Source: JBAZOY01 sp041648505
GTDB lineage: Bacteria > Desulfobacterota > Syntrophia > Syntrophales > CG2-30-49-12
Length of the DNA stretch: 64,000 bases
Reading direction: 5' to 3'
Assembly: GCA_041648505.1 (NCBI GenBank)
Contig: JBAZOY010000001.1
Location: 89,544-153,543 of the forward strand
Shown: piece by piece, positions 9,268 through 17,236 of the stretch
How the letters are laid out: each line of letters opens with the position of its first letter
Position numbering within the stretch: position 1 is the first letter of the stretch
Translations under genes and position numbers: made by a program
The notes under the pieces: generated by a model
Databases searched by the model: none
Told to the model about the DNA's origin: nothing
Seen by the model: only the letters and a program-made list of their open reading frames with translations

Positions 9268-9858
9268 TTATTTTATCCTGAACAGGATATCGTCTCCACC
9301 AATTGTAATTGAAGGCCCTGTTTGTCCAAAGACAGTTTCGAGTTCTTTATTAGGCCCGGCGGAAACAACAAACGCAGGCATGAAACCGCTTATATTAGCA
9401 GGCTGCAGACCTTTCACGTCAATGTAATATTTGTCTCCCCATGGGTCTTGCCTGACTCTTTCCAGATAGGGACCGCTCCATTTACTCTTTCCTGATGTAG
9501 GATAGGCTTGGACATTGGTGACCAGGTGGTCGGCCATATAGTCTATGGAAACCGGAATGGTTACGCCGGTACCAACAGCCGGTGTATCCCCCTCATTGCT
9601 ATGAAGGCCATCATATTTTGTATCAGATGACTGCCTCGCCGTGCCCACTGCCCATACAGGCCAATCTTTCATGTCCTTGTTAAAGGCCAGTACTGCATTT
9701 GTTATGGTCTGTACGTCCGCCTCTGCCGCAGTTATCTTAGCATCTCCTATAGAGCTGAGCATCATGGGGGTAAGCACCGCCGCCAGGATAGCAACTACAG
9801 CCAGGATCACAATAATCTCAATCAGGGTAAACCCCTTTTTGTTTTTTAACATCTTCAC
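9268..9858 (-). CDS. Type IV pilin-like/pseudopilin protein (first of pair)
   Basis: 196 aa. A short leader (MKMLKNKKG) is cleaved before FTLIEI, followed by a long hydrophobic helix IIVILAVVAILAAVLTPMML. The C-terminal domain has RQDPWGDKYYIDV and VVSAGPNKELET...GGDDI, the GspG-like signature shared with the gene downstream. The start is a GTG at 9858, seven nt after GGAGGT; an ATG two codons later is less well spaced. The leader region carries a consensus sigma-54 promoter and upstream palindromes, which points to NtrC/PilR-type control, as is common for pilin genes in deltaproteobacteria. Confidence 0.87.
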   Translation of the reverse strand: MKMLKNKKGFTLIEIIVILAVVAILAAVLTPMMLSSIGDAKITAAEADVQTITNAVLAFNKDMKDWPVWAVGTARQSSDTKYDGLHSNEGDTPAVGTGVTIPVSIDYMADHLVTNVQAYPTSGKSKWSGPYLERVRQDPWGDKYYIDVKGLQPANISGFMPAFVVSAGPNKELETVFGQTGPSITIGGDDILFRIK

Positions 9859-9943
9859 TTTTTTTACCTCCCTTTTTGTTTTAGCCGCAAAGACAAATTA
9901 CTTCGCGACTTTCTCTTTCTGTTTTTCTATTTCATTAGTATCA

Positions 9944-9959
9944 AGCAAGCGGCGTGCCA
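9944..9959 (-). promoter_or_regulatory. Sigma-54 (RpoN) promoter of the pilin pair
   Basis: On the minus strand the sequence reads TGGCAC-GCCGC-TTGCT, a full match to the -24/-12 consensus TGGCAC-N5-TTGCW. It lies about 85 nt upstream of the pilin start codon. Initiation would fall near 9933, giving a leader of about 75 nt. Confidence 0.85.
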
Positions 9960-10038
9960 ATAATGAGCCGGTTTCCTAATTATTGGACACCAACCTTAAT
10001 CTTCACAATAATTGGCAACCGGCAGCAGAAAACACTTA

Positions 10039-10165
10039 TCTACTTTTAGTAGAAATAGATAAGGTGATTTCCCGATAATTACTGATTCAAGTAATTGATA
10101 CTAAATGATTTCATGAAAAATCTACTATAAAGGAAATTCGAGCGTAAAAATCTACTAATAGTAGA
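10039..10165 (-). promoter_or_regulatory. Candidate enhancer-binding sites upstream of the sigma-54 promoter
   Basis: Two copies of the palindrome TCTACT-N3-AGTAGA occur at 10039-10053 and 10151-10165, plus a half site TCTACT at 10121. Their centres lie roughly 110, 190 and 225 nt upstream of the predicted transcription start, the usual distance for NtrC/PilR-family activator sites. Assignment to a particular activator is inference. Confidence 0.6.
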
Positions 10166-10328
10166 ACTTCCTGAAGTATCCTGATTGCCCCCCTTCCGTT
10201 TTCTGCCTGATGAGGAGTTTTACCAATTAACTTGATATTGTTTTTTATAATTGTTATATTTTTGATAAATATATAAGATGTAATCAGTTAAGTGATGGGC
10301 TATAGAAAAGAGGCCTTTGCAGCGGGGT

Positions 10329-10391
10329 GAGACGTGCATGGTCGGAAAAGATTTCTGAGCGTCGATAAATACAAATTTCAAAATTCTCGAG
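10329..10391 (-). repeat. Dispersed repeat family 1, partial copy
   Basis: Reads AGACGTGCATGGTCGGAAAAG then ATTTCTGAGCGTCGATAAAT, matching the reverse complement of one arm of the copy at 14472-14677. It lies directly upstream of coaBC and could include its leader. Confidence 0.6.
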
Positions 10392-10400
10392 AACCGAACG

Positions 10401-11600
10401 ATGCTGAAGGATAAAAAAATAGTTGTTGGCGTAACAGGCGGCATTGCCGCTTATAAAGCAGCGGAACTGGTGAGAGAGTTTATCCGGAGGGGGGCTCATG
10501 TCAAGGTCGTCATGACGAAAAATGCCTTGAAATTCATTACACCCCTTACTCTCCAGACGCTCTCAGGAAACACTGTATTTACTGATATGTTCTCACCGCT
10601 GAGAGAATCTGAGATAGCCCACATATCCCTTGCGGAATACGCGGATGTCATGGTGATCGCCCCGGCAACGGCAAACATCATCGGAAAGATTGCCTCCGGG
10701 ATAGCGAATGATCTTCTTACTACCACGATTATGGCAACAAAGGCACCTGTCCTCATCTGTCCCGCCATGAATACAAACATGTACACAAATGTTATTGTCA
10801 GAGAAAACATAGAAAAACTTGCGTCAAGGGGTTATCTGTTTATCGAGCCGGATTATGGGGAACTTGCCTGCAGATCAGAAGGAGCAGGAAGACTGCCGGA
10901 AATAGTTGATATTGTGGAAGAGGTAGAATCAATCCTGACCTTAAAGGATTTAAAGGGAGAAAGAATACTTGTTACCGCCGGCCCCACCCGCGAACCGTTT
11001 GACCCGGTAAGGTATATTACCAATTATTCTTCAGGGAAAATGGGTTATGCCCTCGCACAGATGGCCAGGCGAAGAGGTGCCGAAGTTACCCTTATCAGCG
11101 GTCCTTCGTCACTGCCGGTTCCCCCGCGTGTTAAATTCATTCCCGTATCAAGCGCCATGGAGATGAGAAATGCCGTCATGAAAAATCTCGAAGAATCAAC
11201 TGTTATCATCAAATCCGCTGCGGTGGCCGATTATCGTCCTGCCGTCTATTCCGGCTCCAAGATAAAAAAGCAGGCCGGTCCTTTTACCATCTCTCTGGAG
11301 AGGAATCCCGATATTATTTCAGAGGCGGGAACGAAGAAAGGGAAACGAATCCTCGTCGGTTTTGCCATGGAGTCGGAGAATCTTCTGGAAAATGCAAAAA
11401 CCAAGATGTTAGAAAAAAATATGGATCTTATCGTGGCCAACAATGTTACTGAAGAGGGAGCCGGATTTCAATCCGACACAAATATCGTCAAGATCCTGAG
11501 CAGGAACGGAGATGTAGAGGAACTGCCCGTAATGGACAAGGTAGAAGTGGCAGACAGGATACTGGACAGGATAAGAAGCCTTTTAAAGAGTGACCGCTGA
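10401..11600 (+). CDS. coaBC: Bifunctional phosphopantothenoylcysteine decarboxylase/phosphopantothenate-cysteine ligase
   Basis: 399 aa, the normal length for Dfp/CoaBC. The N-terminal flavoprotein CoaC domain (residues 1-180) begins with VVGVTGGIAAYKAAEL and has the PAMNTNMY substrate-recognition motif. The CoaB ligase domain follows (ILVTAGPTREPFDPVRYITN, SSGKMGYALA, and late on VGFAMESENL). It converts 4'-phosphopantothenate and cysteine to 4'-phosphopantetheine in coenzyme A synthesis, in the cytoplasm. The next gene starts 6 nt downstream, so the two are probably co-transcribed. Confidence 0.96.
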   Translation: MLKDKKIVVGVTGGIAAYKAAELVREFIRRGAHVKVVMTKNALKFITPLTLQTLSGNTVFTDMFSPLRESEIAHISLAEYADVMVIAPATANIIGKIASGIANDLLTTTIMATKAPVLICPAMNTNMYTNVIVRENIEKLASRGYLFIEPDYGELACRSEGAGRLPEIVDIVEEVESILTLKDLKGERILVTAGPTREPFDPVRYITNYSSGKMGYALAQMARRRGAEVTLISGPSSLPVPPRVKFIPVSSAMEMRNAVMKNLEESTVIIKSAAVADYRPAVYSGSKIKKQAGPFTISLERNPDIISEAGTKKGKRILVGFAMESENLLENAKTKMLEKNMDLIVANNVTEEGAGFQSDTNIVKILSRNGDVEELPVMDKVEVADRILDRIRSLLKSDR

Positions 11601-11606
11601 GGTTTT

Positions 11607-12326
11607 ATGGCTGATGCAGAAGAGAAAGTGAGAGGAGAACTCCTTGAAATAGTGGGGTCTCTCAAGACCTTTGTTCATTCATATACTGAGTTCGGTCGTC
11701 CCGTATCTTCTCTCTACCTGAAGGAAAAGGAAACGCCGAACCCGCCGCCTGATCAGCCCAAAGATACCAATAGATCACCCTCTATTACCCTTGAAGAGGT
11801 AAGGAGTGAAATGGGCGATTGCCGAAGATGTTCCCTCTGCCAGGTCAGAAACAACCTTGTTTTTGGCGAAGGCAACCCACGAGCCGATCTTGTGTTTGTA
11901 GGGGAGGCGCCAGGGAGGGATGAAGACAGGCAGGGAATACCTTTCGTGGGGCATGCCGGTCAGCTTCTCACCAAGATCATTTCGGCCATGGAATTGTCAA
12001 GGGATGAAGTTTACATATGCAACATTCTAAAATGCCGTCCTCCGGAGAACCGTAACCCGAAACCGGATGAAATCAAGGCTTGTGAACCTTTTCTAATCAG
12101 GCAGCTTGAAGCGATCAAGCCCAGGATAATCTGTGCCCTCGGTACATTTGCGGCCCATACCCTGCTTAAAACAGATATCCCCATTACGGTCATGCGTGGA
12201 AAATTTCAAGTGTATCACGGTATAAAACTTATGCCCACATATCATCCAGCCTATCTTCTGAGGAATCCCAGCGCAAAAAAGCAGGTATGGGAAGATATGA
12301 AGATGGTTATGAACGCCCTTGCATAA
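11607..12326 (+). CDS. Uracil-DNA glycosylase, family 4 (Fe-S type)
   Basis: 239 aa. The catalytic domain (from about residue 60) has the family-4 motif GEAPGRDEDRQGIPFVGHAG and the later TYHPAYLLRNPSAKK. Cysteines in CRRCSLC and in CNILKCRPPENRNP plus the downstream KACEPF supply the [4Fe-4S] ligands. It removes uracil from deaminated DNA and starts base-excision repair. The N-terminal 55 residues are polar and low in complexity, as in other long family-4 enzymes fused to a SPO1 polymerase-like extension. It follows coaBC by 6 nt. Confidence 0.93.
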   Translation: MADAEEKVRGELLEIVGSLKTFVHSYTEFGRPVSSLYLKEKETPNPPPDQPKDTNRSPSITLEEVRSEMGDCRRCSLCQVRNNLVFGEGNPRADLVFVGEAPGRDEDRQGIPFVGHAGQLLTKIISAMELSRDEVYICNILKCRPPENRNPKPDEIKACEPFLIRQLEAIKPRIICALGTFAAHTLLKTDIPITVMRGKFQVYHGIKLMPTYHPAYLLRNPSAKKQVWEDMKMVMNALA

Positions 12327-12372
12327 CCTGAAATCAAATATTATTCGCCGACATCTGTGATGAGGTAAAGCA

Positions 12373-13683
12373 ATGCTAAAAAAAACCGGAATACTGACTT
12401 TAATTTTCAGTCTATTGATCTTTTCTGTCTGGCTATCGTCCCCCTCTTACGGAAAAGACAAAGTCCCCTACCCCGTTTTTGATGTTATCACCGTCAACGC
12501 TGCTATTACACCGCCGGTCGCCGAATATATCCTTCAGAGTATTGATGAATCTTCAAAGCGAGATGCAGAGGGCCTGATTATTCTTCTTGATACCCCCGGG
12601 GGGCTGGACCTGGCCATGAGGGATATAGTAAAGGGCATTCTCAATGCACCCATTCCAGTGATGGTTTTTGTCTATCCCTCCGGTGCCAGAGCAGCCTCAG
12701 CAGGAGTGATTATCACAGTTGCAGCCCATGTTGCTGCCATGGCCCCGGGGACTAATATCGGAGCGGCTCACCCCGTCGGCCTTGGTATAGGCACGATGGA
12801 TAAAACGATGACTATAAAGGTGGAAAACGACGCCACGGCCTATGGCATGAGTCTCGCGAACAAAAGGGGACGAAACGAAAAATGGGTGGAAAAGGCAATC
12901 AGAAAAAGTGAATCCATAACAGCCGAAGAGGCAGCAAGGCTCAAGGTGATTGATTTCGTTGCCGCTGACCTCCATCAACTGCTGCAGCAGGCTGATAATA
13001 AAGAGGTGACCCTCCCTTCAGGAAAAAAGATTCTGAAAACGAAGGGAGCCATCATTAATTATAAGAAAATGGGGATACGTCACAGGATACTATCTGCATT
13101 AAGTGATCCCAACATTGCCTATATCCTGCTACTAATGGGTCTTGCCGGCCTCTATTTTGAGTTTGCCCATCCGGGTGCCATACTCCCCGGAGTTGTCGGC
13201 GGTATCTCCCTTATCCTTGCTTTCTTTGCCCTTCAGACTATGTCTGTCAGTTATGCCGGGATTCTCCTTATTCTATTCGGTATTATTCTCTTTATTGCCG
13301 AAATAAAAGTTATCAGCCATGGTCTCCTTACCGTAGGAGGCGTTATATCCCTTGCAATGGGCTCTTTAATGCTCTTTGATTCTCCTGACCCTGCTCTCAG
13401 GGTATCGTTGAAAGTTATGATACCCTCGCTTACCATCATCTCAGGGTTTTTTGTCATTATTATAGCTATTGTTTTCAAGGCCCAGTTGAGAAGACAACAT
13501 ACGGGAGGGGAAGGTATGGTGGGCGAGCAAGGCCGTACGGTTACCGACGTCTATGAAGAAGGGGGAAAAGTGTTTATCCATGGCGAGTACTGGAATGCAT
13601 TTAGTGATGAATTAATTGATAAGGGAAAGATCGTCAGGGTCGTAGAAATTGAGGGTCTTAAACTGAAGGTTCAGGAAATTTAA
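12373..13683 (+). CDS. NfeD-family membrane serine protease (ClpP-class)
   Basis: 436 aa with an N-terminal signal peptide. The protease domain carries LLDTPGGLDLAMRDIVKGIL and PSGARAASAGVIITVAAHVA; the Ser in the ASAG segment is the nucleophile and the Lys near VEKAIRKSESI is the usual partner. Four to five membrane helices follow (about 235-370), then a cytoplasmic OB-fold (GEQGRTVTDVYEEGGKVFIHG). Long NfeD proteins act with stomatin-like proteins in membrane quality control. The stomatin gene lies 18 nt downstream, the conserved two-gene arrangement. Confidence 0.92.
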   Translation: MLKKTGILTLIFSLLIFSVWLSSPSYGKDKVPYPVFDVITVNAAITPPVAEYILQSIDESSKRDAEGLIILLDTPGGLDLAMRDIVKGILNAPIPVMVFVYPSGARAASAGVIITVAAHVAAMAPGTNIGAAHPVGLGIGTMDKTMTIKVENDATAYGMSLANKRGRNEKWVEKAIRKSESITAEEAARLKVIDFVAADLHQLLQQADNKEVTLPSGKKILKTKGAIINYKKMGIRHRILSALSDPNIAYILLLMGLAGLYFEFAHPGAILPGVVGGISLILAFFALQTMSVSYAGILLILFGIILFIAEIKVISHGLLTVGGVISLAMGSLMLFDSPDPALRVSLKVMIPSLTIISGFFVIIIAIVFKAQLRRQHTGGEGMVGEQGRTVTDVYEEGGKVFIHGEYWNAFSDELIDKGKIVRVVEIEGLKLKVQEI

Positions 13684-13701
13684 TGTAAAAGGAGAATAGA
13701 A

Positions 13702-14454
13702 ATGACGTATCCGTTTATACTCTTAGTTGTCGTGGTTATTATGTTTCTGGCATCGGCCATCAAGGTACTCAATGAGTATCAGAGGGCGGTTATTTTTCGT
13801 CTGGGGAGAATCATAGATACCAAGGGGCCTGGTCTTATCATCCTGATTCCCGTCATAGATAAAATGGTCAGGGTAGATATGCGGACTATCACCATGGATA
13901 TTCCCCCACAGGACGTCATCACCCGTGACAACGTCTCGATCAAGGTCAACGCCGTCGTTTATTTTCGGGTTGTTGACGCGAACTCCGCCGTGATCGATGT
14001 GGAGAATTACCTTTATGCGACATCGCAGCTCTCCCAAACGACTTTGCGGAGCGTCTGCGGCCAGATGGAACTGGACGAAATCCTCTCCGAGAGGGAAAAG
14101 ATCAACCTCCAACTCCAGGAGATCCTGGATCGGAATACCGAACCCTGGGGCATCAAGGTCTCCCATGTCGAGGTCAAGCAGATCGATCTGCCCGAAGAGA
14201 TGAAACGGGCCATTGCCAAGCAGGCTGAAGCGGAGAGAGAGCGAAGGGCAAAGGTTATTAATGCCGAAGGCGAGTTCCAGGCCGCCCAGAAGCTGATCGA
14301 CGCGGCAGCTCTCATGGCGACGCAGCCGATCTCCCTCCAGCTCCGCTATCTCCAGACCCTGAACGCGATCGCAGCAGAGAATAATTCAACAACTATTTTC
14401 CCCGTTCCGATCGACATGTTCGCACCGTTCATTAAGTTAATGGAGAAGAAATAA
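13702..14454 (+). CDS. Stomatin/SPFH (band 7) membrane protein, NfeD partner
   Basis: 250 aa. A single N-terminal membrane helix is followed by the SPFH domain (NEYQRAVIFRLGRIIDTKGP, PPQDVITRDNVSIKVNAVVY) and a coiled coil rich in Ala/Glu (KQAEAERERRAKVINAEGE). It would form oligomeric membrane scaffolds and present substrates to the NfeD protease encoded just upstream. Base composition in the 3' half is more GC-rich than in its neighbours. A Shine-Dalgarno AAAGGAG precedes the ATG. Confidence 0.94.
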   Translation: MTYPFILLVVVVIMFLASAIKVLNEYQRAVIFRLGRIIDTKGPGLIILIPVIDKMVRVDMRTITMDIPPQDVITRDNVSIKVNAVVYFRVVDANSAVIDVENYLYATSQLSQTTLRSVCGQMELDEILSEREKINLQLQEILDRNTEPWGIKVSHVEVKQIDLPEEMKRAIAKQAEAERERRAKVINAEGEFQAAQKLIDAAALMATQPISLQLRYLQTLNAIAAENNSTTIFPVPIDMFAPFIKLMEKK

Positions 14455-14471
14455 TCAACTGCTCTTACAAA

Positions 14472-14677
14472 GTTCGAAAGCTTTGAAGATTATATTCATC
14501 GGCGCTCAAAAATCTTTTTCAACCATGCACGTCTCGCTTCGCCGGCAAAGGTACAACTCGCACTTACTTGTTCAGAAAATACCTTTGCCGGCGCTGAACT
14601 GCCTGCAAATGTATGGTGCCCGAAAAATCTTTAATTCGCACCTTCTGAATCAAATTTTCGCTGTTTTACAAAGGTCG
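14472..14677 (+). repeat. Dispersed repeat family 1, long palindromic copy with insert
   Basis: The left arm (GAAAGCTTTGAAGATTATATT, then CATCGGCGCTCAAAAATC) and right arm (TATGGTGCCCGAAAAATCTT ... TTACAAAGGTC) are the same two arms found at 18942-19080, in the opposite orientation. An inner inverted repeat CCGGCAAAGGTA/TACCTTTGCCGG lies between them. It fills most of the 305-nt gap between the stomatin and MOSC genes. Confidence 0.75.
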
Positions 14678-14683
14678 CTCTTA

Positions 14684-14735
14684 TTCCGATTTTAAATCAA
14701 AGATGAAATCAAGGCGGCGAGGCAGGCGTACATAA
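14684..14735 (+). repeat. Dispersed repeat family 2, partial copy
   Basis: Reads TTCCGATTTTAAATCAAAGA then TGAAATCAAGGCGGCGAGGC, close to the first arm of the element at 35966-36097. Confidence 0.65.
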
Positions 14736-14759
14736 AACACCGGCAGGGTAGAAACTATT

Positions 14760-15197
14760 TTATGGCAGTACCTCGATAGAATCTCCTATTTTAACTTCAC
14801 CTCCCGTCAGCACTTCTACAAAGATACCCTCTCTTGGCATGACGCAGTCACCGACCTGACGAAATATATTACACCTCTCGTGGCATTCCTTGCCAATCTG
14901 AGTAACCTTTACCAAAACTTTTCCACTTATTTTCAGCTTTGTGCCGACAGGCAGCAGATGAAGCACAATCCCCTCTGTGGTAATATTTTCGGCAAAGTCA
15001 CCGTATCCTACATCCAAACCCTTTGCGCGTATCTTTTCTATACTATCTCTTGAAAGAAAACTAATTTGCCTGATTCCGGGACCTGCATGGGCATCGTTGG
15101 CAATCCCCATATCCCTCACAAACTGACATGTCCCGATGTTTTTTTTCTTTTCACATTTTTCCTTGCTTATATTAACCGATAAGATTTTTCCTTTCAT
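14760..15197 (-). CDS. MOSC-domain protein
   Basis: 145 aa from the ATG at 15197, chosen because AGGAGA lies 10 nt upstream; an in-frame upstream ATG at 15269 has no such site. The product reads MKGKILSVNISKEK and carries the MOSC features DAHAGPGIRQISFLS, GDFAENITTEGI and ECHERCNIF with its conserved cysteine. Small stand-alone MOSC proteins are linked to molybdenum-cofactor sulfuration or to binding of metal-sulfur species; no molybdoenzyme gene is nearby to refine this. It is convergent with the stomatin gene and separated by repeats. Confidence 0.85.
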   Translation of the reverse strand: MKGKILSVNISKEKCEKKKNIGTCQFVRDMGIANDAHAGPGIRQISFLSRDSIEKIRAKGLDVGYGDFAENITTEGIVLHLLPVGTKLKISGKVLVKVTQIGKECHERCNIFRQVGDCVMPREGIFVEVLTGGEVKIGDSIEVLP

Positions 15198-15524
15198 ATC
15201 ATCTTTCTCTCCTAACCCGGACAAGCCCGAACCACAATCTGAAAGTCGGTATAGACAGCGATCTTTCATAGAATATCCCGAAGATTACACTGTGATCTAT
15301 ACCTGTTTCTTCAAAAGATGTAAAGGATCTAAGTCCGCCACTAAAACCAACGAGCATCGTTTTAACAGTGGACTAAGGGATAATGAAAATGATATAATGA
15401 CCAAATTTAGTAGCTCGATAATTAGCGGTTCGTGATCTTTATCTTTTCAAACTTCCGGGGCTGTATCCAGGCTGTGTCAGGGTTAACACTACACCGCCAG
15501 TTACAGCACTAAAAATAATAATCC

Positions 15525-16313
15525 ATGATTGATTACAGAAAGTTTACCATAGCTATCGCCAGGGAAGCGGGAACCGTGCTCAAACGGATGCTGAACAACA
15601 AGCATACCACCTCTTACAAGGGCGAGATTGATATAGTAACTGAAGCAGACCGGCTATCTGAGGATTTGCTCATCGGGAGGATTTACGAGAGATTCCCTGA
15701 CCATGATATCCTGGCGGAAGAGTCTAAAGGGACCGACAAAGGCTCGGACTTTCGCTGGATTATTGATCCGCTTGACGGGACAACAAATTACGCCCATGGT
15801 TATCCTGTTTTCTGTGTATCCATTGCCTTAGAGAAGAAAGGTGAGATATGCCTCGGTGTCATCTACAATCCAATGCTGAATGAGATGTTTGTAGCAGAGA
15901 AGGGAAAAGGCGCTTTTTTGAACGGACGTAGGATTTCCGTTTCAGGTACTGCAGAACTTTCTAAAAGCCTGCTGGCAACCGGTTTTCCCTATGACATCCG
16001 GGAGTCTGAAAACAATAACATCGCTTATTTTACTGCCATGGCCGTCAGCGCCCAGGCCATTCGCCGGGCCGGCTCGGCGGCTCTCGATCTGGCCTATGTC
16101 GCCGCAGGCCGTTATGATGGATTCTGGGAACTTAAATTGAAGCCCTGGGACACGGCTGCCGCATGGCTCCTGCTTGTTGAAGCCGGCGGTGTGGTAACAG
16201 ATATTATGGGAAGGGACTTTTGCCTTTCATCTCCTCATATCCTTGCTTCCAATGGAAAGATACACCTGGATATGATGGAGGTCTTGAAAAAGACCGGCAT
16301 TTATCATCAATGA
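15525..16313 (+). CDS. suhB: Inositol monophosphatase family protein (SuhB-like)
   Basis: 262 aa, a normal family length. The Mg-binding motifs are intact: DIVTEADRLSE, then WIIDPLDGTTNYAHGYP, and the C-terminal KPWDTAAAWLLLVEAGG. Enzymes of this family dephosphorylate inositol 1-phosphate, and SuhB of E. coli also binds RNA polymerase; the exact substrate cannot be read from sequence. The upstream 255 nt hold only an imperfect hairpin (15332-15374). Confidence 0.92.
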   Translation: MIDYRKFTIAIAREAGTVLKRMLNNKHTTSYKGEIDIVTEADRLSEDLLIGRIYERFPDHDILAEESKGTDKGSDFRWIIDPLDGTTNYAHGYPVFCVSIALEKKGEICLGVIYNPMLNEMFVAEKGKGAFLNGRRISVSGTAELSKSLLATGFPYDIRESENNNIAYFTAMAVSAQAIRRAGSAALDLAYVAAGRYDGFWELKLKPWDTAAAWLLLVEAGGVVTDIMGRDFCLSSPHILASNGKIHLDMMEVLKKTGIYHQ

Positions 16314-16380
16314 TAACCTTCATACTGGAAACCGGGATTAGGAATCAGAATAGAAATGATCCCGGCTCTTTACCTCCAGC

Positions 16381-17058
16381 TCATGAATAGTTACAAGCTC
16401 TTTTGTAGATTATTATTTTTCGGAGATCACCGGTAATAGGAAGTCTGAAATCATGGCATCCAACGCATTTCATTCCCAGTTCTTCGGAGATTGCAGCAGA
16501 ATCCGTGAGTTCTTCTCCCCTGATGTTTGGTCCTTTCATCGCGATCAGGATGCCGTTACGGGAGAGGAAAAAAGCACCCATCGAGAGAAATTGGGGCAGT
16601 TTTAACGTAGCCCTTGAGATAACAACGTCGAAGGCGTGACGATAAATTTCTCTTTCCATTGCCCTCTCGGCTCGCTCATGTATAACCGTTGTTTCCTCAA
16701 GATTGAGGGTACGGATGATATGTTTGAGAAAGGATGCCTTCTTGCGGGATGATTCGAGAAGAAATATTTTCAGTGAATTAATTGCTATTTTTAGAGGGAT
16801 CCCCGGAAATCCAGCACCTGTACCGATATCAAGGACTTTACCTTCCTTTTTTTCTATAAATGGAAATGGTGTTAAAGAATCACCAAAATGCTTGATCGTT
16901 ATTTCATCAGAAGACTTTACCGAAACCAGATTGATCTTTTTGTTCCAGAAAAGAAGCTCTCTGTGGTACAAAGAAAAGAGGTTTTTTTCCCTTTCCCCGA
17001 GAATAATCCCCATAGCGCCGGCAGCCTCGGTAAGAATGCGGGATAGATTTTGTTCCAT
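16381..17058 (-). CDS. rsmG: 16S rRNA (guanine-527-N7)-methyltransferase
   Basis: 225 aa. The Rossmann-fold SAM site is visible as VLDIGTGAGFPGIPLKI, preceded by NLVSVKSSDEITIKHFGDSL, a characteristic RsmG (GidB) segment. VISRATLKLPQFLSM corresponds to the conserved catalytic-region motif. It methylates G527 in the 530 loop of 16S rRNA. It stands alone here, without the mnmG or parAB neighbours seen in many bacteria, and is convergent with the IMPase gene. Confidence 0.94.
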   Translation of the reverse strand: MEQNLSRILTEAAGAMGIILGEREKNLFSLYHRELLFWNKKINLVSVKSSDEITIKHFGDSLTPFPFIEKKEGKVLDIGTGAGFPGIPLKIAINSLKIFLLESSRKKASFLKHIIRTLNLEETTVIHERAERAMEREIYRHAFDVVISRATLKLPQFLSMGAFFLSRNGILIAMKGPNIRGEELTDSAAISEELGMKCVGCHDFRLPITGDLRKIIIYKRACNYS

Positions 17059-17236
17059 AATAAGTTGATAATATCAGAACAGACCAGTCACGGGCAATAA
17101 AAAAAGGGGAGAAGGCAATTATTGTTGGAGGAATCGGGATAGCGAAAATTGTGCATTAAGGAATCCAATCTTTGTCGTTGCTGAAGAAAGGATTTTAAAG
17201 AAAATTTATTCAAGAATTACTAAGGAGGTGTAAAAA

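Noticed and set aside
15332..15374. Imperfect hairpin AGTCCGCCACTAAAAC/GTTTTAACAGTGGACT upstream of the IMPase gene
   Set aside because: Interrupted stem without a T-run; not enough to call a riboswitch or terminator.
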